A DNA stretch of 64,000 bases. Origin: Pedobacter helvus (GTDB taxonomy: Bacteria > Bacteroidota > Bacteroidia > Sphingobacteriales > Sphingobacteriaceae). The stretch covers positions 285,791 to 349,790 of the forward strand of contig NZ_SRMP01000006.1 in assembly GCF_005925325.1 (NCBI RefSeq), read 5' to 3'. A program made the translations under genes and the position numbers. Below, one piece after another: positions 20,784 to 29,228 of this stretch. The stretch's first letter is position 1. Every line of letters begins with the position of its first letter. The notes beneath the pieces are model-generated. The model was not told the origin of the DNA, did no database searches, and saw nothing but the letters and a program-made list of their open reading frames with translations.

Positions 20784-21281
20784 CTAACCTAGGTCAGATA
20801 TAATGTATTTGCTGGCAATTAAAAGCAGCAACGTTCTGTTCGATTTTGCTTGTTCATAATTCTCTTTTAACAACTTCCCAATTTGCTTGTTTTTCAGTTT
20901 TACGGCAGTCATTTGTAGAATTTGGAAAGACGCCATTTCTACACTCTCTATGTTTTGTAGGTAAAATAGGATCGAAAGATCCCTAAGCTCTACATCTGGT
21001 CCTTGCTTGTTTATCGCAACAAATGCATCCTCTATAAAACCCACAAGCCCCTTGGTAGCGCAGTCAGAATAAGATACCTCCATTAGTTCGTAGATCATAT
21101 CCAACCTCGTAATTTCAGTCTTTACATTTTCAATCGTATTGGTAATGGCTTCTTTCAGGTCCGAAAAATAGGCCTGCTCAACCAGCTGCGGTAATCGACT
21201 GATCAAATGTTGTTTTGCACAATAAATTTTGTCTAGGTGCTCGATAAAAAAGATTTCGAGTTTTTCGCGGTCTAAGTTCAT
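20784..21281 (-). CDS. DUF892 ferritin-like protein (YciE/YciF type)
   Basis: This 165-residue, all-helical protein has the family opening LEIFFIEHLDKIYCAKQHLISRLPQL and later helices with ENVKTEITRLDMIYELM and NIESVEMASFQIL. DUF892 proteins are ferritin-like four-helix bundles tied to stress responses in other bacteria. Several of the usual Glu/His iron-ligand positions look replaced, so iron binding is uncertain. It is the last gene of an operon after a kinase and a receiver, 29 nt downstream of the receiver gene. Confidence 0.75.
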   Translation of the reverse strand: MNLDREKLEIFFIEHLDKIYCAKQHLISRLPQLVEQAYFSDLKEAITNTIENVKTEITRLDMIYELMEVSYSDCATKGLVGFIEDAFVAINKQGPDVELRDLSILFYLQNIESVEMASFQILQMTAVKLKNKQIGKLLKENYEQAKSNRTLLLLIASKYIISDLG

Positions 21282-21310
21282 AGGCTGCTATAAAAAGATT
21301 TCAAGAGTGA

Positions 21311-21706
21311 TTAGCTGGTAAATTTGTTGACGACACTGATCAGTCCATCGATATCGAAGGGTTTAACCACGTAGGCATCGGCGCCACATGAGGCAGCCAT
21401 TTGTGGCAGATTTTGCTCTGCAGAAAGCAGAATTACAGGTAAATGGCTAGTGGCTGTAAAAGCCTTAAGCTCTTCGCACAATTGTACGCCAGTTTTGTTG
21501 AATCCAACTATCCTTACATCTAGTAACACCAAATCAGGATGCACTAACATAATCTCATCCACAGACATACCATTACTATTAGATATAATCTCATAGTCTT
21601 CTTCTTGAAAAATAATATTCAGTATCTCAAGAATGTCAGGGTCATCCTCGATGGTTAGTATCCGTTTTTTCATAGATTGTGGTGCAGACATATTGCGAAT
21701 TAACAA
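21311..21706 (-). CDS. Single-domain response regulator receiver
   Basis: This CheY-like protein has the acidic pair EDD (20-22), phospho-acceptor Asp63 (LVLLDVR) and the conserved Lys in VVKPFD, with no output domain. The start may be the Met at 21673 (KKRILTIEDD), which fits the family better than the annotated ATG 33 nt upstream. It lies 89 nt after the kinase gene in the same direction and probably relays its signal by protein contact. Confidence 0.88.
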   Translation of the reverse strand: MLIRNMSAPQSMKKRILTIEDDPDILEILNIIFQEEDYEIISNSNGMSVDEIMLVHPDLVLLDVRIVGFNKTGVQLCEELKAFTATSHLPVILLSAEQNLPQMAASCGADAYVVKPFDIDGLISVVNKFTS

Positions 21707-21795
21707 ACATTGGGCGAAATTGTTTGCGTAATCTCTATTATGTGCATTTCTAATTTCCCAAAATATAAGTATATGTTAATAAAGGAGGTTTATCC

Positions 21796-23751
21796 CTAGT
21801 GATCAACCAAAGGAATGGTAACCACAATCTCCGTTCCCTTACCATCCGAACTGATCTTCATTTCCCCATTCAGGTATTGAACCCTACGGCGAATGGATTC
21901 CAGTCCCAATGATTTGCTGGTGCTGTTCCTCTTCTCACTGAGACCAACGCCATCGTCAATTATATTCAACACAAGTTGTCCCTCATCCTGATAGATCAGA
22001 ATTTCTACTTTTTTAGCTTTAGCATGTTTGATGATATTGGTGATGGCTTCTTGAATCACACGTAGCAATACAATACGAGTATCTGTTCCGATACCAGTTA
22101 ACGAAGTATCATCAATGTGGATTTGCTTTTGGTAGCGGTTGCCTGGCAGCGAACTTTCGGCAAGCTGTTGAATCTGGTTTTCGAAAGATAATTCGTGTAC
22201 CTTATCGGAGGCGCTGAACCAATCATGACTTTTACTTCTTACCGTTTCATAAGCTTTTACCATTTCTGTGCGTAGAGAATTGAATTTATTTCTCAGTCCA
22301 TCATCTGCAACATCCATCGAGAGTACTTCGAGCTGATGCGTAAAAGCCGCCATAGATGATGATAACCCATCATGCAAATCTTGCCCCAATCTTTGTTGTT
22401 CTTCCTTAACAGCTTCATGCTTTGCTTCTTCCATGGCAATAATTTGCATATCGGCCATTTGGTTAAGTGCTACTATTTGTGCTTTAGCTTTCCTGCTTCT
22501 GTACACCATCAGCAAGTAAATCAAAAGGATCAATAGTGTTGCCGCAATGGAAATGATGACTAACCATTTGGTGCGTTGCTGTTTAACCAGTTCAGTTTTT
22601 TGAAGGGCAATATCGCTATGCTCAGCTTGGGTATAGGCATAGAGCAGGTCACTAGTTTCTGCCATTAAAGTACCCTGCAAATTTCTTTCATGTTGTATCG
22701 ATTCTGTTAGGTAGCTATAGGCGCCTTGATAATTGCCCTTAATGGCCTGTAGTTTTGCCTTGTATTCCTCCAGATCGGCGCTTTGGCTCTTGCCAAAATT
22801 GGGCGAATGCTCGTACTTGCTGATGTAGGCCGCCAGGCTGTCTGGTTTTTTCAGGTTAAAAAAGTTTTCAATGCGCATGCGCACCACGTTGATATCGATA
22901 AAATTAGCCGCCTGGTCACTATAGGTTTTCTTCAATCCCTCCATGCGGTCTAAAATCTTTCCAGCAAGTTGATAATTCTGTTGGTAATTAGCTAAGGAGT
23001 GCTCCATGTCTATCAATAAGAGGTCGTTGTAAAGCATTCTGCTCCTGCTGCTCAATGGATATTTACTTTGAATAGCCTTGCCTATGCTTCTAGTTAAATC
23101 AGCAGTTTTTAAAACCTTAGCGCTGTCTTTTTGCTTAATATAACCCGTAAGGGTAGGGGAAAGCACATACATTGCATTTAACGCAATGGATAGATCTACC
23201 TTATCTTTTTTGATGAGCTCAGGTAAAGAAGTAATGTATTTCTCTTCCTTTTCGAACACGGCAATTACCTTGTCGTAAAGCCTTTGTTCCTGGTACATTT
23301 TACATTTCTGCAACTGCTCTATCAACGGATTGTTCTCGCCTTCTCTTTTGTACTCTTCCGTTACTTTTTCGGCATAATACATCGAGGCTCCCTTTTTCTT
23401 GAACATACGTGCATTGTTGAAGAACAGGTAATAATAGCTCTTGCGGGCATAGCTATATTTTGGGTCGCCCCAAGCGATATCTTCATACAGACTTAGCAAG
23501 TTTACTAATTCTTTGGTCTCAAAGCTTTTCCCTTCCGAAAGAAATTGATGGATCAGCGAATCTGCTTTGATCAGGTATTTATCTGCCGGAAATTTACCAG
23601 CTTGATATGCTTTGCCCAACTTGTGGAATTCTTGGGGTGCACGGTCTTTCTGTACTTGGCCATAGGCAAAATTCACTACGGAAAATAGGGATAAGAATAG
23701 GAGGGAAAAGAAAAAGCCTTTTCTTGATTTGGGGTAGATTGAGGTTTTCAT
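21796..23751 (-). CDS. TPR-like periplasmic sensor histidine kinase
   Basis: This 651-residue protein has a signal peptide (to about residue 32, FAYG|Q), a long helical-repeat (TPR-like) periplasmic region to about 390, one membrane helix (WLVIISIAATLLILLIYLL), a short coiled coil, then HisKA_3 with QQRLGQDLHDGLSSS and HATPase_c with EAITNIIKHAKAKK, IIDDGVGL and GLESIRRRV. It follows the Bacteroidota pattern of TPR sensor kinases. The ATP-binding part has a decayed copy elsewhere in the window (36281-36356). Confidence 0.92.
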   Translation of the reverse strand: MKTSIYPKSRKGFFFSLLFLSLFSVVNFAYGQVQKDRAPQEFHKLGKAYQAGKFPADKYLIKADSLIHQFLSEGKSFETKELVNLLSLYEDIAWGDPKYSYARKSYYYLFFNNARMFKKKGASMYYAEKVTEEYKREGENNPLIEQLQKCKMYQEQRLYDKVIAVFEKEEKYITSLPELIKKDKVDLSIALNAMYVLSPTLTGYIKQKDSAKVLKTADLTRSIGKAIQSKYPLSSRSRMLYNDLLLIDMEHSLANYQQNYQLAGKILDRMEGLKKTYSDQAANFIDINVVRMRIENFFNLKKPDSLAAYISKYEHSPNFGKSQSADLEEYKAKLQAIKGNYQGAYSYLTESIQHERNLQGTLMAETSDLLYAYTQAEHSDIALQKTELVKQQRTKWLVIISIAATLLILLIYLLMVYRSRKAKAQIVALNQMADMQIIAMEEAKHEAVKEEQQRLGQDLHDGLSSSMAAFTHQLEVLSMDVADDGLRNKFNSLRTEMVKAYETVRSKSHDWFSASDKVHELSFENQIQQLAESSLPGNRYQKQIHIDDTSLTGIGTDTRIVLLRVIQEAITNIIKHAKAKKVEILIYQDEGQLVLNIIDDGVGLSEKRNSTSKSLGLESIRRRVQYLNGEMKISSDGKGTEIVVTIPLVDH

Positions 23752-24260
23752 ACGTTAACAATTTAAGCGAATAAAGGTAGATTGGAATTTGCCCTAATGC
23801 TATAGATAACGTTCCTACGGAAACCTATATCTCTGCCCTTTTCGGTGTTACCACCTTCTCGCCCCTAGGAGTGGTGCCTACCCTGCGTTACGACAAGATA
23901 ATCTATTGCAAAATACAGTAAAAACATTTAGATTTTTATAAAACTTTTAGGAATATTTATAACGGATGCTTTCTGCGGATTATATTGTGACTATCTATTC
24001 TTATGCCAAATAGACGGTTTTAGTTCCATGTATTTAGGATACGATGTCTATAATGCTGTGTTACGATGTAAAGCAAAAATGTCCTCAAAAAAAAGGACGA
24101 GGCCTCCTTTCGGAAACCCCATCCCATCTAAATTAACGCTCTCTGGAACAAATGTGGGTATACATTTAGATACTGCAAATAAAGTATCGATGTTAATGCC
24201 ATATCTATCGACGAATGCATTAAACAGCTGCAAAAATGCTGTGTTTCCATTACTCCTAGA
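23752..24260. other. Gene-free stretch between kinase and MocR genes
   Basis: 509 bp with no credible gene. It holds the second copy of the ~150-bp repeat (24070-24224) and, near 23840-23885, a GGTGTTACCACC / AGTGGTGCC pair that can fold and recalls the GGTCGGTG repeats at 54-57 kb. Confidence 0.4.
24070..24224. repeat. Dispersed ~150-bp repeat, copy 2
   Basis: Matches 14192-14346 (see there). In this copy the minus strand is open for 61 codons (24048-24233) with DRYGINIDTLFAV and VNLDGMGFPKG, but the other copy breaks that frame, so it is not called as a gene. No terminal inverted repeat or target duplication could be made out. Confidence 0.7.
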
Positions 24261-25727
24261 CTAAGCACTAGGCTGTTTCAGGTAAGCATTGCAAAAACCT
24301 TTTAAGAGCTGTACCGCTGCCGAAAGTTCTTCTTCACTTAGCGAAGCAAATCCAAATCTAAAAGCGTTTTCATTTAAGTCTACGCGAATAATTTCTAATT
24401 GTGGTAGCGATTTAATTTTTCTTACTGGGATTGAGGGCAGCAGCTTAACCCATAAGGCCATACCTCCGGTCGGGATAGTATAAGATACAAGACCTTTCAG
24501 TTCGGTTTTCAAAAGACCGTCAAGATGCAACATCCTGTTCTTATAAATTTTCCTTGCCTTTTTAAGGTGTCTGCTTAGCTCTCCGTCTGTTATTAAACTA
24601 GCTAGCGCATTTTGCATGTAGATATCATTACCAATATCTATTAGCTTTCTTAATTGCATACACTGTTCTATAAAGTTTCTCGTAGCCACCATAAAGCCAA
24701 TCCTCATTGATGGGCCAAGTATTTTGGAGAAAGAGCCCATATATACCACATTCCCTTCGTGCTTAGCACTAGCCAGTGGCAGGTAAGGTGCACTGTCATA
24801 ATGATAATCAAAATCATAATCATCCTCAATAATTACAAAAGAATAGATTTGTGATAGGCTTAGTAATTCCATCCGTCTGTGCACACTTAAGGTGGCAGTA
24901 GTAGGATAGTGGTGGTGCGGAATAATATATACCGCTGTAACGTTATGCGCTTTGCAAACCGCTTCCAGCTGGTCTATTTGCATGCCATTTTCATCAACAG
25001 GTATTTCGATAATTTGCGAGCCAGTTTCGGTAAATACCTGATTGGCTGCCGGGTAATTTGGCCTGCCTATTACAATGGTAGTAGTTGGGTTTAGTAAAAG
25101 TTGTGCTGCTAAATAAATGCACATTTGCGCCCCATGGGTGATGAGTAGGTTCTCGGCAGATATAGTCAAACCTCTCGTTTGGCCAAGATAGTCTGCCAGT
25201 TGCGATCTCAATGCAAGAGTTCCCTGCGAATTGCCAAGATTGGCATTTTTAATTGCATAGTTTCTTTTGGTATAACTCCTGTAAGTTTTCAAAAGAGTGT
25301 CAATAGGCGATAACCTAATGTCTGGATGCCCATCATCTATCACCAGCTCTGGGGCAGTCAAACGCTCATTTACTGGTTCACTACTTAGCGATGTATTAAA
25401 TGAAAAGTTGTAAGTAAGTTCGTAAGAATTTTCAGGCTCAGAAAATTTCCATTTTTTACCTTCCAACGTAGGAATCTGCTCAGAAACCCTGATCCTTTTG
25501 CGGGGCAAAACCCTAATCCACCCTTGTGCATCGAGCTCATCATAAGCAGCAACAACGGTTTTCCTATGCACCATAAGCGATTGGGCCAACTCTCTACTTC
25601 CGGGAATCTGATCTCCGGCTTTTAACAAACCATGTCGTATGGCATTGGCAATCGCGAAGGAAATTTGCTTGTAAACGGCAATTTTACTATCCCTGTTTAA
25701 TACAATTAGCGGCGTTATAGGGTGCAT
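24261..25727 (-). CDS. MocR/PdxR-type transcription regulator (GntR HTH + aminotransferase fold)
   Basis: This 488-residue protein has an N-terminal GntR winged helix (VYKQISFAIANAIRHG to HRKTVVAAYDEL, about 18-75), a linker, then a fold-type I aminotransferase domain (about 115-488) with THGAQM, the IEDDYDFDYHYD segment and the PLP lysine in YMGSFSKILGPSMRIGF. MocR proteins use PLP as an effector and usually control a divergent neighbour; here that is the GNAT gene 88 bp away. True aminotransferase activity is unlikely but not excluded. Confidence 0.9.
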   Translation of the reverse strand: MHPITPLIVLNRDSKIAVYKQISFAIANAIRHGLLKAGDQIPGSRELAQSLMVHRKTVVAAYDELDAQGWIRVLPRKRIRVSEQIPTLEGKKWKFSEPENSYELTYNFSFNTSLSSEPVNERLTAPELVIDDGHPDIRLSPIDTLLKTYRSYTKRNYAIKNANLGNSQGTLALRSQLADYLGQTRGLTISAENLLITHGAQMCIYLAAQLLLNPTTTIVIGRPNYPAANQVFTETGSQIIEIPVDENGMQIDQLEAVCKAHNVTAVYIIPHHHYPTTATLSVHRRMELLSLSQIYSFVIIEDDYDFDYHYDSAPYLPLASAKHEGNVVYMGSFSKILGPSMRIGFMVATRNFIEQCMQLRKLIDIGNDIYMQNALASLITDGELSRHLKKARKIYKNRMLHLDGLLKTELKGLVSYTIPTGGMALWVKLLPSIPVRKIKSLPQLEIIRVDLNENAFRFGFASLSEEELSAAVQLLKGFCNAYLKQPSA

Positions 25728-25815
25728 CTGGACTATCTATTAGTTTAAAACTGGCGCATAAATATAGTCCTGATGCCGCTAAATTTGCAATTCATTCTTT
25801 AAATATTTGCACGAT

Positions 25816-26262
25816 ATGAATTACGAAATCAGAAAAGCCGGCTTAAAAGATTTAGAAAAGGCCGCTGAAATTTTTAACCTTTATAGGATTTTTTATCGCC
25901 AAGAAGATAACTATGAGAAATGCCATGCCTTTATCAAAGAAAGGTTATTACATGACCAGTCTAATATTTTTTTGGCATTGGCCGATGGACAGGTAGTAGG
26001 CTTTGTACAGTTGTATAAACTCTATCATTACATCAAATTGGAGAAACAATGGCTCTTGAGCGATCTTTTTGTACATCCAAATCATCGTGGTAAGGGATTA
26101 TCTATACAGCTGATAGATCGTAGTAAAGAATGGTGCGAAGAAACAGGAGCTTGCGGATTGATGCTGGAAACCGAAAAAACCAACCAAATTGGCAATGCCT
26201 TGTATCCACGTTGTGGGTTTGAGTACGATGGCGCCCATAACTACCATTATTGGTGGAAATAA
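25816..26262 (+). CDS. GNAT family N-acetyltransferase
   Basis: This 148-residue protein has the GNAT fold: a first strand/helix (YEIRKAGLKDLEKAAEIF), central strand ALADGQVVGFVQLY, and the acetyl-CoA pyrophosphate loop VHPNHRGKGLS followed by a helix, ending with ALYPRCGFEYDG. The ATG at 25816 is preferred over a TTG at 25807, since the family begins within two residues of it. It is divergent from the MocR-type regulator, which probably controls it. The substrate is unknown. Confidence 0.88.
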   Translation: MNYEIRKAGLKDLEKAAEIFNLYRIFYRQEDNYEKCHAFIKERLLHDQSNIFLALADGQVVGFVQLYKLYHYIKLEKQWLLSDLFVHPNHRGKGLSIQLIDRSKEWCEETGACGLMLETEKTNQIGNALYPRCGFEYDGAHNYHYWWK

Positions 26263-26392
26263 GAAAATAGGAAGGCAGGTGGGCACTTTATGTAACTTGC
26301 CTCTTTCATTCACCTTAGACAAAAATGTACACCCATCATCGCTCTTGGTATGCCAATGCTAACGCTCACGTTTACAACAATGATTAAACTTT

Positions 26393-27109
26393 ATGAATAT
26401 ATTTGATTTATTAATTAGCGATACCGAGAAAGTAGTTTTGGACGAGGTATTTCTTGATCACGCCCACCGGCAAAAAATTCTTCAATTACTTAAAGAGCAT
26501 CGATATGCAGATGAATTAAGTAAATACGGGTTGCCATTGAATAATAAAGTGCTGTTACATGGTAGCTCTGGCTGCGGAAAAACAATGAGTGCCAAAGCTA
26601 TAGCAAATGCCCTGGGTAAACCATTGCTCATCTTAAATTTAAGTAACGTAATTAGCGCACGTATAGGTGAAACTTCACAGCATTTGAAACAGGTTTTCGA
26701 CAAGGCGGCAAAAGATGGAGCTGTGTTATTCTTAGACGAATTTGATCAGATTGGTAAAGCGAGAGCCAGCGAAGAGAAAGATGTGGGTGAGATGCGCCGA
26801 CTGGTGAACACCCTTATTCAACTGATAGATTATTACCCCAACAAAGCGCTATTGATAGCGGCCACCAACCACCCCGAAATTATTGATCCAGCACTGTTAC
26901 GCAGATTTCAGCTTAACATAAATTTTAGCTTGCCTGCTGCAGAAGTGTTAGATGCCTATTATGATCAGTTGCTTTCCCGTTTTCCGACAAGCTTAAGAGA
27001 AATGTCCCGACTGTATGATATCTCATTTGCCCAAGCCAAAGACCATACGTTTACTTCGGTAAAGGCAACACTGATTAAAGCATTGGAAACAACTAGCATC
27101 ATATTGTGA
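26393..27109 (+). CDS. Small stand-alone AAA ATPase
   Basis: This 238-residue protein is essentially one AAA module: Walker A GSSGCGKT (57-64), Walker B VLFLDEFD (111-118), sensor 1 AATNHPE and the arginine-finger region LLRRF. Such short AAA proteins usually work with a partner encoded beside them (often a subtilase), but the 277 bp downstream hold no gene and the upstream neighbour is the GNAT enzyme. The N-terminal ~40 residues may be the partner-binding part. Function unknown. Confidence 0.85.
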   Translation: MNIFDLLISDTEKVVLDEVFLDHAHRQKILQLLKEHRYADELSKYGLPLNNKVLLHGSSGCGKTMSAKAIANALGKPLLILNLSNVISARIGETSQHLKQVFDKAAKDGAVLFLDEFDQIGKARASEEKDVGEMRRLVNTLIQLIDYYPNKALLIAATNHPEIIDPALLRRFQLNINFSLPAAEVLDAYYDQLLSRFPTSLREMSRLYDISFAQAKDHTFTSVKATLIKALETTSIIL

Positions 27110-27386
27110 CTTGTCGATAGCCTGGGAGTTAAAACCGAAAAACTGTGAAAGAAACCATCGACCGCTCAGCGTTCGATATTTTATGCAGCCTCAATGTCCC
27201 CCTTTGGAGGGGCTGGGGGCGGCTCTTTCTATTAGTCTTGGGTTAAAACCGCAGGGCTATGAATAACCTACCATCCCTTTGTATTTCGTCATCCCGAACA
27301 ACAGTAGATTTAGTTTGGGGCCTTATGCGGTATACTGTAAGCTTTTAAACGCGATTTACAAGTTCATTATCTTACCCTTCCGTCAT
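27110..27386. other. Gene-free stretch rich in dispersed repeat pieces
   Basis: 277 bp between convergent genes. It contains a CCCCCTTTGGAGGGG palindrome (27199-27213), a copy of the GGTTAAAACCGCAGG repeat (27234-27266), and TCGTCATCCCGAACA, a common dispersed fragment also seen at 52.6 kb. Confidence 0.5.
27234..27266 (+). repeat. GGTTAAAACCGCAGG dispersed repeat, copy 1
   Basis: Shared core GGGTTAAAACCGCAGG followed by GCTATGAATAA. Further copies lie at 45280, 52481, 52781 and 54375, all between genes. The motif is short and partly palindromic. Confidence 0.6.
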
Positions 27387-27998
27387 TTAAGGCTTAAACT
27401 TGCAAGATATCAAAAGTAAAAGTGCCTCTAAATAACCCTGTTTTTGCAAATGTATTTTTAGTTCTTTTAAGGCTTTTGTAATATGTTTTTCTACTGTTTT
27501 AACACTAATATCCAGTTGATTTGCAATGTCTTTGTTCGCAAGGCCAATATTTCTACTCAATGTGAAAACTTTTCTGCATTGCTCTGGCAATTCATTCACA
27601 CAGGCTGTTATTTCTGCATTTATTTCTTTGAGCAGCAGGCTGTCTTCTTGGTGCATTACCGATGTCTGTATATATTTTTCAATATAATAGTCTATGTTTT
27701 CTTCAATAGAAACGTTCACTGTGGCGTATTTACTTTTGCTATGATTTACGCTTCTGTTAAAAATGGCTTTAAGTAAATATGGGCGTATCGGTGCAGAAAA
27801 ATCTATTTTAGCTCTATTCTCCCAGACATAAAAAAAGACATCCTGTGCTATGTCTTCTGCAATTTCTTTATTATTTACATAACGCATGGCGTATAACTTA
27901 AGCGTTGCGTAGTATTGCTTAAATAAATCCTCAAAAAAAGTAAGATCTTCTTCAGTACGCATCGTTCGGTAAATCTGGTCAGCAGCAAATGTAATCAT
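27387..27998 (-). CDS. ECF sigma-70 factor (FecI-like)
   Basis: This 203-residue protein has sigma region 2 (FEDLFKQYYATLKLYAMRYV, EIAEDIAQDVFFYVWENR) and region 4 (LPEQCRKVFTLSRNIGLANKDIANQLDISVKTVEKHI), joined by a short linker, as in Bacteroidota FecI-type ECF factors. A start at Met13 (27962) is also possible. It is divergent from a FecR-type anti-sigma gene and the SusC/SusD pair and should activate that locus when the receptor binds substrate. Confidence 0.92.
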   Translation of the reverse strand: MITFAADQIYRTMRTEEDLTFFEDLFKQYYATLKLYAMRYVNNKEIAEDIAQDVFFYVWENRAKIDFSAPIRPYLLKAIFNRSVNHSKSKYATVNVSIEENIDYYIEKYIQTSVMHQEDSLLLKEINAEITACVNELPEQCRKVFTLSRNIGLANKDIANQLDISVKTVEKHITKALKELKIHLQKQGYLEALLLLISCKFKP

Positions 27999-28088
27999 TT
28001 TATCGAATGTGTTTTTTTAAAAAAAATATGGAGATACAGGTAGGGTTATGGTTGTATATTTTGTGTATTAATGTAAGGGAGATATAAA

Positions 28089-29084
28089 ATGGAAGTAAAA
28101 CGAGACGGAATGGAACAGTTATTTGTCAAATATTGGGATGGGTCTGCCGATGTTTCTGAGAAAATAGCACTGCTCGATTGGTTAAAGCAAAGCGATGAAA
28201 ACCGAAAAGTGTTTTCACAATCCTATGATATTTGGCTTTCTGCATCGTTGGATAGGCCAAATGAATTGGAGACTGCAATAGCGTTAGATCGTTTCAAATC
28301 AAGAATAACTGACTCAGAAAAAAATCGACAGAAAAATAAAAAGTTGCTAAGGTATGGTTGGCAAATTGCCGCATCTTTTCTCCTTGTTTTCTTGGCAGGA
28401 AATTATCTGTTGAAAAATTACTTCCAGATACAGCAGCCCGTGGTAATAAACCAGGTAATTATGCCAGAGGGCAGTAAGGGTAAAGTAGTTTTGCCCGATG
28501 GTTCGCTGGTTTGGTTAAAATCTGATACAAAAATTATTTATCCAGAAACTTTCGCTGCAGGGTTTAGGGAGGTAAAAGTAATAGGAGAGGCCTATTTTGA
28601 AGTGGCGCCTAACAAGCAAAAGCCTTTTATAGTTAATGCCGATGAGTTGAATGTTAAGGTGCTTGGAACTAAGTTTAACGTGAGGAACTACCCTGAAAGA
28701 GATAATATAACAGTAACGCTGCTAGAGGGAAAGGTTAGCCTTGCTTCCAGTTCATTGCCAAAAGAACATGTTTTGTTGCCTAATCAACAATTTGTTCTGG
28801 ATAAAAAGAGCCTCTCGTCTAAATTAATTCCGGTTAAAGCAGAGGCTTCAGTTTCGTGGATAAAGGATAGGTTGGCATTTGAAGGCAAGCGCTTATCAGA
28901 AATCATTCCTTACTTAGAAGCCTGGTATGGAGTAGATATTATATGCGATAAAGCTGTATCAGAACAAACGTATTTAACTTTTACCATAAGAAACGAATCG
29001 CTAAATGAGACGATGAGATCTATACAATTTGTATCCTCATTAAAGTTTCGACAAGATAATAACAAGTTATTTATTAACAAGTAA
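28089..29084 (+). CDS. FecR-family anti-sigma factor
   Basis: This 331-residue protein has an N-terminal cytoplasmic sigma-binding part (DUF4880-like, about 1-85), one membrane helix (YGWQIAASFLLVFLAGNYLL, about 93-112), and a periplasmic FecR domain (VVLPDGSLVWLKSDTKIIYP, REVKVIGEAYFEV, PFIVNADELNVKVLGTKFNV), then a C-terminal STN-contacting domain ending FVSSLKFRQDNNKLFINK. It should hold the divergent ECF sigma inactive until signalled by the STN domain of the SusC protein encoded next. Confidence 0.92.
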   Translation: MEVKRDGMEQLFVKYWDGSADVSEKIALLDWLKQSDENRKVFSQSYDIWLSASLDRPNELETAIALDRFKSRITDSEKNRQKNKKLLRYGWQIAASFLLVFLAGNYLLKNYFQIQQPVVINQVIMPEGSKGKVVLPDGSLVWLKSDTKIIYPETFAAGFREVKVIGEAYFEVAPNKQKPFIVNADELNVKVLGTKFNVRNYPERDNITVTLLEGKVSLASSSLPKEHVLLPNQQFVLDKKSLSSKLIPVKAEASVSWIKDRLAFEGKRLSEIIPYLEAWYGVDIICDKAVSEQTYLTFTIRNESLNETMRSIQFVSSLKFRQDNNKLFINK

Positions 29085-29228
29085 TTAAATGATGCCTATG
29101 TAAAAAGTATATTAAAAAATAGCAAACAGGTTTAAGAAAACCTGCTTGCATCAAACTGTTAATTTCATTAGCGTTGTTAAGGGTAGCCGCCCTTAGCAGT
29201 ATATAAATCAATTAAACCTAACAAATTT

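Noticed and set aside
24048..24233. 61-codon minus-strand ORF in the repeat
   Set aside because: The second copy of the repeat breaks the frame, so it is not under coding selection.
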